A stretch of DNA of 64,000 nucleotides from Mycoplasmatota bacterium (GTDB lineage Bacteria > Bacillota_I > Bacilli_A > Haloplasmatales > Haloplasmataceae). Every line of letters begins with the position of its first letter. The first letter of the stretch is position 1. Positions 9,310-18,205 of the stretch are shown one piece after another. Made by a program: the position numbers and the translations under genes. The stretch is taken from assembly GCA_018394295.1 (NCBI GenBank), contig CP074573.1, positions 1,743,156 through 1,807,155 on the forward strand, in the 5' to 3' direction. The notes below the pieces were generated by a model that was not told the origin of the DNA, did not search any database, and saw nothing but the letters and a program-made list of their open reading frames with translations.

Positions 9310-10765
9310 TGGCTTTATTTCCTTGGTATCTTAAAATAGGATTTCTCGCGGCTGTGACTTCATCTAACCGACGAACAGGGGTATTATATGGGGCATGTTT
9401 TAAGTATTCTGGATCTTCTTTTGCTAATTTAGCGATTTTTTTCATAATTTGAACAAATTCATTAAGCGTTTCAATACTTTCGGTTTCTGTTGGTTCAATC
9501 ATAATCGCCTGTTCAACAATAAGTGGGAAATAGATGGTTGGTGCATGATAACCAAATTCTAATAATGCTTTGGCAATATCTAATGTGGTAACACCAGTTG
9601 ATTTATCCTTTAATCCACTTAAAACAAACTCATGTTTACAAATCTCATCAATTGGTAATAAATAATCGTCTTTCAACATGTTTTGAAGATAATTCGCATT
9701 TAAAACTGCCATCTGACAAGCATGTCTTAGCCCTGCTGTTCCCATTGACAAAATATAACTATAGGCTTTTACCATTACCCCAAAATTACCATAGAAATTA
9801 CCGACTTTTCCAACAGAATTCTCTAAATCATAATTTAAAGAATATTGATTATTTTGATAAACAATTTCTGGTTTTGGTAAAAACTCAACTAATTTTTCAA
9901 CAACACCTACTGGTCCACACCCAGGACCTCCTCCACCGTGTGGAGTTGAAAAGGTTTTATGTATATTCACATGAATAATGTCAAATCCCATATCACCAGG
10001 TCTAGCAACACCCATAATTCCATTAAGATTAGCACCATCATAGTACAATAATCCACCTGCACCATGGACAAGTTCTGTGATTTTCTTAATATCTTTTTCA
10101 AAAATACCTAGTGTATTAGGATTGGTTAACATAATCCCTGCTATTTCATCATTTAGCGCTTCTTCTAAAGCTTTTAGATTAACAGTTCCATCTTCATTGG
10201 ATTTAATTTCAACAATTTCAAATCCTGCAAATGATGCACTTGCTGGGTTAGTCCCATGTGCTGAATCTGGTACTATGATTTTAGTTCGCTTAAAGTCATT
10301 ATTTTTTTCATGATAGGCTTTAATAATCATTATTCCAGCTAACTCACCATGAGCACCTGCAAATGGAGCTAATGAAACTTTTTCCATACCAGTTATATCA
10401 GCTAAACTTTCTCCTAGATTATACATCAATTTTAGAGCACCTTGTGTTGTTTCTTCAGATTGATATGGATGTAGCGAGTTGAAAAGTGGTACCATATCTT
10501 CATTAATTTTAGGGTTATATTTCATTGTACAAGATCCTAATGGATAAAATCCTGTATCAACACCATAATTTTTATTTGAAATATTAACATAATGACGCAT
10601 GATATCATTTTCACTTACTTCAGGTAAATCTGTTTCGGTTTGACGTAAAAATTCTTGTGGGATAGTTTGTTTAATATCAATAGGGTCTACATCAAGTGGA
10701 GGAAGTGAATAACCTTTACGATTCTTCTTTGATAATTCAAATATTAATTTATCATAATTTTTCAT
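9302..10765 (-). CDS. gcvPB: Glycine dehydrogenase (decarboxylating) subunit 2
   Basis: The 487-residue PLP-binding half of split P-protein. With GcvPA it decarboxylates glycine and transfers the aminomethyl group to lipoyl-GcvH. The PLP lysine is K270 in [21 protein letters not shown], the Gly-rich loop diagnostic of P-protein; [12 protein letters not shown] and [10 protein letters not shown] are also conserved. ATG overlaps the gcvPA stop by one base (TAATG), with GGAGG upstream, implying translational coupling of the two subunits in equal amounts. Confidence 0.96.
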   Translation of the reverse strand: MKNYDKLIFELSKKNRKGYSLPPLDVDPIDIKQTIPQEFLRQTETDLPEVSENDIMRHYVNISNKNYGVDTGFYPLGSCTMKYNPKINEDMVPLFNSLHPYQSEETTQGALKLMYNLGESLADITGMEKVSLAPFAGAHGELAGIMIIKAYHEKNNDFKRTKIIVPDSAHGTNPASASFAGFEIVEIKSNEDGTVNLKALEEALNDEIAGIMLTNPNTLGIFEKDIKKITELVHGAGGLLYYDGANLNGIMGVARPGDMGFDIIHVNIHKTFSTPHGGGGPGCGPVGVVEKLVEFLPKPEIVYQNNQYSLNYDLENSVGKVGNFYGNFGVMVKAYSYILSMGTAGLRHACQMAVLNANYLQNMLKDDYLLPIDEICKHEFVLSGLKDKSTGVTTLDIAKALLEFGYHAPTIYFPLIVEQAIMIEPTETESIETLNEFVQIMKKIAKLAKEDPEYLKHAPYNTPVRRLDEVTAARNPILRYQGNKANE

Positions 10766-12105
10766 TATTTTAACCCTCCTAACACTTGAACTAATTGATC
10801 AATTTCTGCTTTTGTACGTTTTTCTGTCACACAGAATACAATATGATTATTATATTGACTATCGAATTCACCTAAATGAATCCCAGCAATCATATTTTCT
10901 TTTAATAAAGCTTCTTTAATAATTTTATAATCAATTGTTGATTTAACCAGAAATTCATTAAAGAATGGTGTATCAAATACTTTTTCAAATGTTTTTAATG
11001 ATGTAATTTGTTCATAAGCATAATGAGCTTTTTGTACATTTTGTTCGCAAACATCAACCAAACCTTGTTTACCCATCACTGACATATAAACCGTTGCTGC
11101 TAAGGCATTCAACGATTGATTTGAACAAATATTAGAACTTGCTCTTTGACGTCTGATATGTTGTTCGCGTGCTTGTAAGGTTAAAACAAATGCACGTTTA
11201 CCATCTTCGTCAGTTGTTTGCCCTACAATACGTCCTGGTATATTTCGTATATATTTTTTTGTCGTACAAATATATCCAATATAAGGTCCTCCATAACATA
11301 AAGCAATTCCTAAAGGTTGTGCTTCACCACAAACAATATCAGCACCTATTTCACCAGGTGTTTTTAATAGTCCTAAACTTAATGGATTGACATACATAAT
11401 TAGTAAACTTTTATTATCATGGATTTTCTCTACATAATTTGAGGGATTTTCTATTAAGCCATAAAAATTGGGATTACTTACAACAACACATGCAATTTCT
11501 TTATTTAATTTATTCTCTAAATCTTTTTCATCTAATAAACCAGCTTCGTTTTCTAACATAATTATTTCATAACCATTAAAATGACCATAAGTCTTAATAG
11601 TCTCAATTGTATATGGATGTAATGCTTTAGAAACTAAAACTTTCTTTCTTCTTGTTTTACTTACTGCCATCATAATAGATTCAGCACAACTAGTTGCCCC
11701 ATCATACATTGATGCATTACATACTTCCATATTGGTTAAGTCAGTCATCATCGTTTGAAACTCAAAGATATACTGTAATGTCCCCTGTGAAACTTCAGGT
11801 TGATAAGGTGTGTACGCTGTATAAAATTCGGAACGACTTGTAATGTGTTTAATTATCGAAGGAATATAGTGATCATAACTCCCTGCTCCGATAAAACAAA
11901 CTAAATCTTTATTATTCATATTACTTAAGTCATTTAATTTATTTTCTACTTCAATTTCGCTTAAACCAGCGCTAAGATGATAATCTTTATTTATTTTAAC
12001 TTCTTCTGGAACCTCTTTAAATAGACCATCGATACTTGACACTTTAACTTTTTCAAGCATTTCTTTAATATCACTATCTGTATGTGGAATATATTTATGG
12101 TTCAT
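10765..12105 (-). CDS. gcvPA: Glycine dehydrogenase (decarboxylating) subunit 1
   Basis: The 446-residue N-terminal half of split P-protein, beginning [17 protein letters not shown] as in other Firmicutes. It lacks the PLP lysine and shapes the active site with GcvPB. Conserved stretches include [28 protein letters not shown] and [20 protein letters not shown]. The chosen ATG follows AAGGTGAT; an ATG five codons earlier overlaps that ribosome site. It starts 18 bases after gcvH. Confidence 0.96.
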   Translation of the reverse strand: MNHKYIPHTDSDIKEMLEKVKVSSIDGLFKEVPEEVKINKDYHLSAGLSEIEVENKLNDLSNMNNKDLVCFIGAGSYDHYIPSIIKHITSRSEFYTAYTPYQPEVSQGTLQYIFEFQTMMTDLTNMEVCNASMYDGATSCAESIMMAVSKTRRKKVLVSKALHPYTIETIKTYGHFNGYEIIMLENEAGLLDEKDLENKLNKEIACVVVSNPNFYGLIENPSNYVEKIHDNKSLLIMYVNPLSLGLLKTPGEIGADIVCGEAQPLGIALCYGGPYIGYICTTKKYIRNIPGRIVGQTTDEDGKRAFVLTLQAREQHIRRQRASSNICSNQSLNALAATVYMSVMGKQGLVDVCEQNVQKAHYAYEQITSLKTFEKVFDTPFFNEFLVKSTIDYKIIKEALLKENMIAGIHLGEFDSQYNNHIVFCVTEKRTKAEIDQLVQVLGGLK

Positions 12106-12123
12106 GTTTATCACCTTCATCCT

Positions 12124-12504
12124 TTATTTTTCTTCACAAAAACGAGTGTACTCTTCACTATTCATTAATTCTTCAAGTTCACTTTCATCCTTTAATTCTA
12201 TTACCGCAATATGATTTTCAAATGGGTTTGAATTTAATAATTGTGGTTCATCTTCTAAATTCTCATTAACTTCGATAACAGTTCCTGATATAGGAGTAAA
12301 CATGTCAGAAGCAGCTTTAACTGATTCAATAACACCTATAACCTCATCTTTATTAAAATCTGCATCAACTTCAGGTAATTCTACAAATACGATATCTCCT
12401 AAAGCATGTGCTGCAAACTCAGTTATCCCGATATATGCTTTCCCATCTACAACTTTTATCCATTCATGTTCTTTTGAATAATATAATCCTTCAATAACTT
12501 TCAT
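12124..12504 (-). CDS. gcvH: Glycine cleavage system H protein
   Basis: A 126-residue lipoyl carrier that shuttles the aminomethyl group between P, T and L proteins. The lipoylated lysine is K63 in GVIESVKAASDMF. N-terminal KVIEGLYYSKEHEWIKV and the GDIVFVELPEVG-like strand are typical, and the length is normal. The ATG after GGTGGAGG is preferred over a GTG five codons upstream. LplA, encoded divergently next to the operon, is the probable lipoylating enzyme. Confidence 0.96.
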   Translation of the reverse strand: MKVIEGLYYSKEHEWIKVVDGKAYIGITEFAAHALGDIVFVELPEVDADFNKDEVIGVIESVKAASDMFTPISGTVIEVNENLEDEPQLLNSNPFENHIAVIELKDESELEELMNSEEYTRFCEEK

Positions 12505-12519
12505 TTTCTTAACCTCCAC

Positions 12520-13614
12520 CTATTTTTTATATTTTTTATTCATAAATTTTTTAGAAGTCACTTTAGCTTCATAAAATTTATTTCTAATTTTAATAAATAA
12601 TTTCTCTTCTAAATTTGCATGATTAATATCAACTAGCGCAAATGCAATTGAATAATCACGTTCTGGTAATAAATAACCAGTTGTTATAACACCAATTTCC
12701 TTTTCATTTAAATCACAAACAGGATACCCATGTCGACAAATACCTTTTTTCAACAATTGAATCCCTACTAATTTACGTTTTAATCCTTCTTCTTTTTGTT
12801 TTACTAAAGTATCTTTCCCAATAAAATCAGTATCTAATTTCACAAAGAAACCAAGTCCTGCCTCTAAAGGGGTAATATCTTGACTGATTTCATTACCATA
12901 CAATGGTAAACCAGCTTCAAAGCGAAGTGTATCTCTTGCACCCAAACCAATTGGAGACACTTCTTCAAAATTGATTAATGTTTTCCATATAGTTACAATA
13001 TCTGCTTTATCTGCATAAATTTCAAATCCATCTTCTCCAGTGTAGCCTGTTCTTGAAACAATGCAATCAATTCCTTGTACTTGTATTTCTTCAAAATAAA
13101 AGAATTTAATATCATCCAAATTAAATTCAGTTAATTTTTGTAGAAGTTTTTGGGCATTTGGTCCTTGAAGAGCTACTTGTCCATATGATGCTGACATATT
13201 TTCAATTAGAATGTTATCATTTTTTTTCTGACTTAACATCCAAGCAAAATCCTTATCAATGTTTGATGCATTGACTACTAACAAATATTTTTCATTACTA
13301 AACTTATAGACTAGTAAATCGTCTACGATTGTCCCTTTTTCATAACACATCATCGTGTAAACCACTTGATTCTGTTTTAATTTAGTAATGTCAGCAGTTA
13401 CCAATCTTTGAACATAACTTTCTGCTTCTACTCCAGAAATGAAGACCTCTCCCATATGAGATACATCAAATAATCCCACGTTTGTTCTAACGGCAATATG
13501 TTCTTGTTTAATTCCACTATATTCAATTGGCATTTCCCAACCAGCAAAATCAACTATTTTACCACTTAGTTTAACATGTTCTTCATATAATGGCGTTCTT
13601 TTTAATTGACTCAT
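12520..13614 (-). CDS. gcvT: Aminomethyltransferase (glycine cleavage T protein)
   Basis: A 364-residue enzyme that releases ammonia from aminomethyl-GcvH and passes the methylene group to tetrahydrofolate, forming 5,10-methylene-THF. Conserved: RTPLYEEHVKLSGKIVDFAGWEMPIEY, the catalytic aspartate region LFDVSHMGEV, RTGYTGEDGFEIY and GLGARDTLRFEAGLPLYG. The ATG follows GAGGGGG; the longer frame upstream has no site. First gene of the gcv operon, with a near-consensus promoter. No glycine riboswitch fits in the short leader. Confidence 0.96.
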   Translation of the reverse strand: MSQLKRTPLYEEHVKLSGKIVDFAGWEMPIEYSGIKQEHIAVRTNVGLFDVSHMGEVFISGVEAESYVQRLVTADITKLKQNQVVYTMMCYEKGTIVDDLLVYKFSNEKYLLVVNASNIDKDFAWMLSQKKNDNILIENMSASYGQVALQGPNAQKLLQKLTEFNLDDIKFFYFEEIQVQGIDCIVSRTGYTGEDGFEIYADKADIVTIWKTLINFEEVSPIGLGARDTLRFEAGLPLYGNEISQDITPLEAGLGFFVKLDTDFIGKDTLVKQKEEGLKRKLVGIQLLKKGICRHGYPVCDLNEKEIGVITTGYLLPERDYSIAFALVDINHANLEEKLFIKIRNKFYEAKVTSKKFMNKKYKK

Positions 13615-13649
13615 TTTATTCCCCCTCAATAAAAGATTTTTACAATTAA

Positions 13650-13678
13650 ATAATACTACAAATTCTCCCATTTAACAA
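13650..13678 (-). promoter_or_regulatory. gcv operon promoter
   Basis: Minus-strand TTGTTA-17-TATTAT sits about 35 bases before the gcvT start. It overlaps the region expected to hold the lplA -35, so the two divergent units may be co-regulated. Confidence 0.65.
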
Positions 13679-13730
13679 TTTAAAAATAGGTAAAATTATG
13701 ATAAAATGAAAAAAAAGGAGGTAAAAATGT

Positions 13731-14708
13731 ATGCGCTTACTAAAAAGTCACTCAACGAATGCTTTTTTCAATTTAACCAGTGAAAAATATTTCCTTGATA
13801 ACTACAAAGAACCCATATTTTTACTTTACATTCATACACCAAGTATTATCGTTGGAAAGAATCAAAATACTTTGGAAGAAATTAATTATGAATATGTCAA
13901 AACACACAAAATTCGTGTAGCCAGACGTCTATCTGGTGGTGGTGCTGTTTTTCATGATAAAAACAATTTAAACTTTTCTTTTATCACAAAAAAAGATGAG
14001 GGGAATATAGAAGAACAATTTATAAAATTTACGAAGCCAATTATAGAATTTTTGAAATGTTTAGGAGCGAATGCAACTTTTTCTGGAAGAAATGATATCT
14101 TAATCGATGGAAAAAAATGTTCAGGTAACGCTCAAGCGTATCAAAAAGACATCATGCTTCATCATGGTACACTTTTATTTGATTCTGATATGAGTTTACT
14201 TACTGAATCACTAAAACCAAATAAATTTAAAATGAAAAGTAAAGGAATTGATTCAGTAAGAAGTCGTGTCACTAATATTAAGCTCCATCTTAATAAGGAT
14301 TTAACAATTGAACAGTTTCGTGATGAATTAATCTCTTTTATGAAACAAAATTTTACTGATTATTATGAATTAGATTTTACAAAAGATGAAATTGAAGCAA
14401 TTGAAAAAATGAGTCAAGAGAAATATGGAACTTGGGACTATGTATTTGGTAAGTCTCCAAAATTTCAATTCAAAAATATCAATAAATTTAAAGGTGGCAT
14501 TGTAGAATGTCAATTTGATGTATCAAAAGGAATCATTCAAAATATGCATATCTATGGCGACTTCTTTGGATTAAAAGATATTAATGAATTAACCAATCAA
14601 TTAAATGGTACTAAATATGAAGAATCAGCTATAAAAGAAAAACTAATAGACTTAAATGACTATATTAATAATATCACTGTTGAAGAATTTATCAGTTTAT
14701 TGTTTTAA
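13731..14708 (+). CDS. lplA: Lipoate--protein ligase A
   Basis: A 325-residue ligase that activates lipoate with ATP and attaches it to lysines of carrier proteins such as GcvH. The lipoate/ATP loop RRLSGGGAVFHDKNNLNFSFI and the later GRNDILIDGKKCSGNAQ with HHGTLLFDSDM are intact, and the small C-terminal domain (about 245-325) is present, so both ligase halves are fused in one chain. The ATG lies nine bases after GGAGG; an overlapping ATG four bases earlier is out of frame. Divergent from gcvT, which encodes the pathway whose H protein needs lipoate. Confidence 0.94.
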   Translation: MRLLKSHSTNAFFNLTSEKYFLDNYKEPIFLLYIHTPSIIVGKNQNTLEEINYEYVKTHKIRVARRLSGGGAVFHDKNNLNFSFITKKDEGNIEEQFIKFTKPIIEFLKCLGANATFSGRNDILIDGKKCSGNAQAYQKDIMLHHGTLLFDSDMSLLTESLKPNKFKMKSKGIDSVRSRVTNIKLHLNKDLTIEQFRDELISFMKQNFTDYYELDFTKDEIEAIEKMSQEKYGTWDYVFGKSPKFQFKNINKFKGGIVECQFDVSKGIIQNMHIYGDFFGLKDINELTNQLNGTKYEESAIKEKLIDLNDYINNITVEEFISLLF

Positions 14709-14720
14709 ATAGACATTTTA

Positions 14721-14748
14721 AAAAGAACTCAAAATGCCGAGTTCTTTT
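14721..14748 (+). terminator. lplA terminator
   Basis: A perfect 10-bp stem (aaaagaactc / gagttctttt) with an 8-nt loop and a short T-rich tail, 12 bases after the stop. Confidence 0.8.
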
Positions 14749-14803
14749 CATCTATTAGTATTTATAAGATCCTACTTATCAAAATGAAGTAAAAAAACTA
14801 ATC

Positions 14804-14832
14804 TAGTCAAGTTAATTGACAAATGTTATAAT
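14804..14832 (+). promoter_or_regulatory. Promoter of the small PH-like membrane protein gene
   Basis: TAGTCA-17-TATAAT, followed 30 bases later by the GAGGGG-ATG start. Confidence 0.55.
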
Positions 14833-14862
14833 TAATTTAATTAAATAAAGCGAGGGGATATT

Positions 14863-15303
14863 ATGGATATTTATAAACCAAAATTAAGTCATCTTTTTAG
14901 TATTATTCTAATGGATATATTAGGTTCTATAATTTTTTGTGTTGTTATAGGATTTAATTATTTAATTTTATTGATACTATTAATTGTGATTTCTTTATCT
15001 TTAATACCAGTATTCTTAATTGTTTATACTCAAAAATTATATATTGATTCAGAAGGAATTCGTATTAAAGGAAAGTTTATTAAAACACATTATGGTTTTA
15101 AATGGCAAGAAATCAAACGAGTAGATTATTATACAAACAAAATGGTGTTTTTAACTAATTTTGAAGGCAAAAAAATAAAGTTCACAAATATATGGAAAAA
15201 TCATAAACAATTAGTGTTACGAGTATATAATGAAATAACTAATAGAAATAGTGAATGTGTTTTTAGTGAATCATTTCTTAATCTAATTGAAAATAAAAAA
15301 TAA
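14863..15303 (+). CDS. Small membrane protein with PH-like C-terminal domain, unknown function
   Basis: The 146-residue product has two adjacent membrane helices (about 12-62) and a beta-rich cytosolic tail (LYIDSEGIRIKGKF ... FKWQEIKRVDYYTNKMVFLTN) that reads like the bacterial PH/YdbS-type fold: strand, W-x-E-I motif, then a last helix. I do not recognise a named family. GAGGGG precedes the ATG. It is monocistronic with its own promoter and terminator. Confidence 0.6.
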   Translation: MDIYKPKLSHLFSIILMDILGSIIFCVVIGFNYLILLILLIVISLSLIPVFLIVYTQKLYIDSEGIRIKGKFIKTHYGFKWQEIKRVDYYTNKMVFLTNFEGKKIKFTNIWKNHKQLVLRVYNEITNRNSECVFSESFLNLIENKK

Positions 15304-15311
15304 AACTTTAT

Positions 15312-15347
15312 AAAAGCAATAATAGAAAAATATCTATTATTGCTTTT
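15312..15347 (+). terminator. Terminator of the PH-like membrane protein gene
   Basis: A 14-bp perfect stem (aaaagcaataatag / ctattattgctttt) with an 8-nt loop and T-rich tail. Confidence 0.9.
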
Positions 15348-15435
15348 ATTATTTTACCTTCATATGGTAAATTGATTATAAATATGTTATTTATATAATG
15401 AATTTCAATTAATCTAATATCTATATTTAAATAAA

Positions 15436-15459
15436 AATAGGGCAGCCACTTTAGCTGCC
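15436..15459 (-). terminator. Terminator of the DUF4236/TPR gene
   Basis: Minus-strand ggcagc-taaagtg-gctgcc hairpin followed by TATTTTTAT. Confidence 0.75.
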
Positions 15460-15486
15460 TTACTTTTTTGATAAATAATCTTTATT

Positions 15487-16548
15487 TTAGATTTCATCCA
15501 TTAATGCTTTTACATCTTTATAATCAACTCGATAATCATACACTTTCGATAAATATGAAAATGCTCGCTTTTTATGTCCTTTTAAGAATAAGGCTTTCCC
15601 TAAAGCATATTTGTATTCTAATTGATCTTCATCCATCTCTTCTTTATTTACTGGCAATTCTTTATACCAACTGATTGCTTTATCATAATCATTAAGTCCT
15701 AAGTAACAATCTCCTAGCACTTTATATTTAGAAAATCTAATGTCATCATCTTCAGAATAGATTTTTTCAATTGCAGCTATTCCTTCTTGATATTTACCTA
15801 ATTCAGTAGATGCGCATCCTTCAATAAAATACATTACTTCAAGTGGACTATTTTCTTCTTTATAGGCTTCAACATAATATAATGCTTCTTCATATTTTTC
15901 TAGTCTAAAGGCAGTAAACATCATCATAATTAATGCTTTATCACTTTTTGGTTTTATTGCCAAACACTTTTTTAACAATTTATAGGCTTTATTTAAACGA
16001 TTCTTTTGAAATAATGTAATAGAATGATTCAAACTATATACATAAGAATGAAGTTTTGATTTTAATAAATAAAGCAAAAGCAAACAAATATTAAACGCAA
16101 TTAAAATATAACTTAGAAAAGATCTTTGAATGACTCCAAAAATTCCTAAACCTAAAAGGGTTATTAATAATAAATACAAAAGATAATTTCGTTCACGACT
16201 TCCTAAATATAGTAATAATGCCTGTTCATCTTCTGTTGGAATTCTTTCAAAATCTGTTTCAGGATTAATTATTCTTTCTTCTTTCTCAATCTCTTCAAGT
16301 TTATCTTTTTCTAATTTATTCAAGTTTTTATCAATTTTTTTTCTATCTGATTTTTTAGTTTTTTTCTTTTTAGTAAACCATTTCGTATAATGTATTCCAT
16401 TTCCCCCTAAAGTAAATCTAACTCCGGAATTATTTTTACTTACACGAAATCCTTTAACTCCAGTACTAATTCCAATTCCACCATTTTTACTAAAGTTAAT
16501 TCTTGTATTCTTCCCAATTCGAAAACTTTTTCGAAAACTAATTCCCAT
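15487..16548 (-). CDS. DUF4236 domain membrane protein with C-terminal TPR repeats
   Basis: A 353-residue protein. Residues 1-60 (MGISFRKSFRIGKNTRIN, NGGIGISTGVKGFRVS, GVRFTLGGNGIHY) match DUF4236, a short glycine-rich beta unit found in many bacterial surface or stress proteins. A charged linker (60-110) and two membrane helices (about 118-160) follow. The rest is helical repeats with the TPR pattern (KAYKLLKKCLAIKPKSDKAL, EEALYYVEAYKEEN, DYDKAISWYKELP), suggesting a protein-interaction role. GAGGTGAG precedes the ATG. Function unknown. Confidence 0.75.
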   Translation of the reverse strand: MGISFRKSFRIGKNTRINFSKNGGIGISTGVKGFRVSKNNSGVRFTLGGNGIHYTKWFTKKKKTKKSDRKKIDKNLNKLEKDKLEEIEKEERIINPETDFERIPTEDEQALLLYLGSRERNYLLYLLLITLLGLGIFGVIQRSFLSYILIAFNICLLLLYLLKSKLHSYVYSLNHSITLFQKNRLNKAYKLLKKCLAIKPKSDKALIMMMFTAFRLEKYEEALYYVEAYKEENSPLEVMYFIEGCASTELGKYQEGIAAIEKIYSEDDDIRFSKYKVLGDCYLGLNDYDKAISWYKELPVNKEEMDEDQLEYKYALGKALFLKGHKKRAFSYLSKVYDYRVDYKDVKALMDEI

Positions 16549-16746
16549 ATTTACTCACCTCTATTCTATTATAAATTTATTATACAATATTATCATTTAA
16601 TGTCAACAAATGGATAATAGGACATCGTGATTCTACTGAATATTAACCTATTAAACAGGTAATATTACCCTTTCTAGGTATAGACTTAATACCCTTCATA
16701 ACAAGATAAACTTAAAATGTTTGTTTACCTACTTTCATTATCTATA

Positions 16747-16775
16747 TTGACTAATAAATACTTTGAATATATAAT
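16747..16775 (+). promoter_or_regulatory. Promoter of the degV-family gene
   Basis: TTGACT-17-TATAAT, about 50 bases before the start codon. The transcript would begin within an AT-rich hairpin (gaatata ... tatattc). Confidence 0.7.
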
Positions 16776-16825
16776 ATTTCTATATTCAAATATTTTTAAT
16801 ATCAAAGTATATAAGGGAGGATTAC

Positions 16826-17680
16826 ATGAAAAAAATAGGAATTGTCACCTGTAGCACCAGTGGTTTAGATTACATAAAGGGTTATGAAGACATAAAAAAA
16901 GCACGAACTACCATTATTATAAATAATAAAGAGTATTTAGATGGCTTAGAAATTCATCCAAAACAGTTTTATGATCAATTAAATTCATTAACAGAGGTAC
17001 CTAAAACTGCTCAACCTTCTATGGGGCACCTGTTAGATTTATATCAGCAATTGAAAGATGATGGTTGTACAGATATTATTTATATTTCCATTTCGGAACA
17101 TTTAAGTGGTACTTATCAAAGTGTTTGCTTATCAAAAGATTTTGTTGAAGATATTAATATCCATCCTTTTAATAGTCAAACAGCATCATTTCTAACTGGA
17201 TTTATGGCCATGGAAGCACATCGCCTTGCAAAAGAAGGTAAATCTGTGGAAGAAATATTAGATTATCTTGCCTTTTTAAGAGATCATGACAGAATATATT
17301 TAATGGTGGATGACTTAAAATATTTAGTACGAAATGGACGTCTATCAAATGCGGCAGGATTTATTGCCTCAGCACTTAGAATTAAACCCTTACTAGAAAT
17401 CGGTGATGACGGTAAAATAGTTGCCAAAGAAAAAATCCGTACAACAAAAAAAGCATTAGACCGTGTCATTGATAGCTTTTTAGAAGATACCAATAATGGA
17501 AAAGATGCTAAATTTATATTTTTATTTAATACAGATGCTTTAAAAAATTTAGAATATACGAAAAATAGATTAAGTAAAGCAGGAATAGATACCTCACAAT
17601 TAATCGATGCAGCAGTATCACCAGCAATTGGTTGTCATGTTGGTAAAGGTGTAATAGGAATAGGATATGTAAAGAATTAA
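16826..17680 (+). CDS. DegV family fatty acid-binding protein
   Basis: A 284-residue protein of the DegV/FakB family, which holds a single fatty acid and in characterised cases presents it to fatty acid kinase (FakA). Features: N-terminal strand IGIVTCSTSGL (the usual DST loop is altered to CSTS), TAQPSMGHLLDLYQ matching the T-S/A-Q-P motif, and ISISEHLSGTYQS. C-terminal RNGRLSNAAGFIASALRIKPLLEI is highly typical. GGGAGG precedes the ATG. No fakA gene is in the window. Confidence 0.88.
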   Translation: MKKIGIVTCSTSGLDYIKGYEDIKKARTTIIINNKEYLDGLEIHPKQFYDQLNSLTEVPKTAQPSMGHLLDLYQQLKDDGCTDIIYISISEHLSGTYQSVCLSKDFVEDINIHPFNSQTASFLTGFMAMEAHRLAKEGKSVEEILDYLAFLRDHDRIYLMVDDLKYLVRNGRLSNAAGFIASALRIKPLLEIGDDGKIVAKEKIRTTKKALDRVIDSFLEDTNNGKDAKFIFLFNTDALKNLEYTKNRLSKAGIDTSQLIDAAVSPAIGCHVGKGVIGIGYVKN

Positions 17681-17684
17681 TACA

Positions 17685-18065
17685 TTACTTTTTATCATCA
17701 AGTTTTTTATATCCATATTCTTTTAACCAAGTTTCATTATCAGTAAATAGATAAATAAAAGCATCACAAATACTAAAAAACATAATTATTTGATAACGTG
17801 AAAAGATTAAATAAACGAAACCTAAAGCAGGTTTTCCTAAATAAAATTTATGCATACCGTATCTACCTAAAAAAAGTGCTAGTAAAATCGCAATCACTTT
17901 ATTTTTTCCAATCACAAATTCATCTTTTTTAGCTTTTTTGCTTTTTTTACTATTATTTTTTGTTTTCTCATCATTTGTTTCTTCTTTTTTCTTTGGTTCA
18001 GATGAAATGTTTATTATATTGTTGTAAAAATTAAATGCATTTTTATCGATTATATCAGACACCAT
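17685..18065 (-). CDS. TM2 domain protein
   Basis: A protein of about 126 residues with a charged, Lys-rich N-terminal half (KKKEETNDEKTKNNSKKSKK) and a C-terminal TM2 domain: KNKVIAILLALFLGRYGMHKFYLGKPALGFVYLIF, then a second helix, with the G-x-x-G-x-H-x-F-Y-L-G turn. TM2 proteins are small membrane anchors of unknown precise function. The ATG after AGGTGATT is closer than ideal; a GTG two codons upstream is possible. Convergent with the degV gene, four bases apart. Confidence 0.78.
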   Translation of the reverse strand: MVSDIIDKNAFNFYNNIINISSEPKKKEETNDEKTKNNSKKSKKAKKDEFVIGKNKVIAILLALFLGRYGMHKFYLGKPALGFVYLIFSRYQIIMFFSICDAFIYLFTDNETWLKEYGYKKLDDKK

Positions 18066-18164
18066 AATCACCTAAAAATCATATTTTCCCCTATAATTTA
18101 ATATACAATTAAAATATCAATATTATGACAAACTAACATTTAATATGTATCATATTACAAAATA

Positions 18165-18202
18165 AAAAAGTGATTTTACCTTTATGAGTAAAATCACTTT
18201 TT
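18165..18202. terminator. htpG terminator
   Basis: A 15-bp perfect stem (aaaaagtgattttac / gtaaaatcacttttt), A/T runs on both sides; directly after the htpG stop on the minus strand. Confidence 0.92.
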
Positions 18203-18205
18203 CAC

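Noticed and set aside
9598-9978. 126-residue plus-strand frame
   Set aside because: Antisense to the well-supported gcvPB; composition typical of a shadow frame.
13615-13730. Glycine riboswitch before the gcv operon
   Set aside because: The leader is too short and lacks the tandem glycine aptamer core; only a promoter and ribosome site fit.
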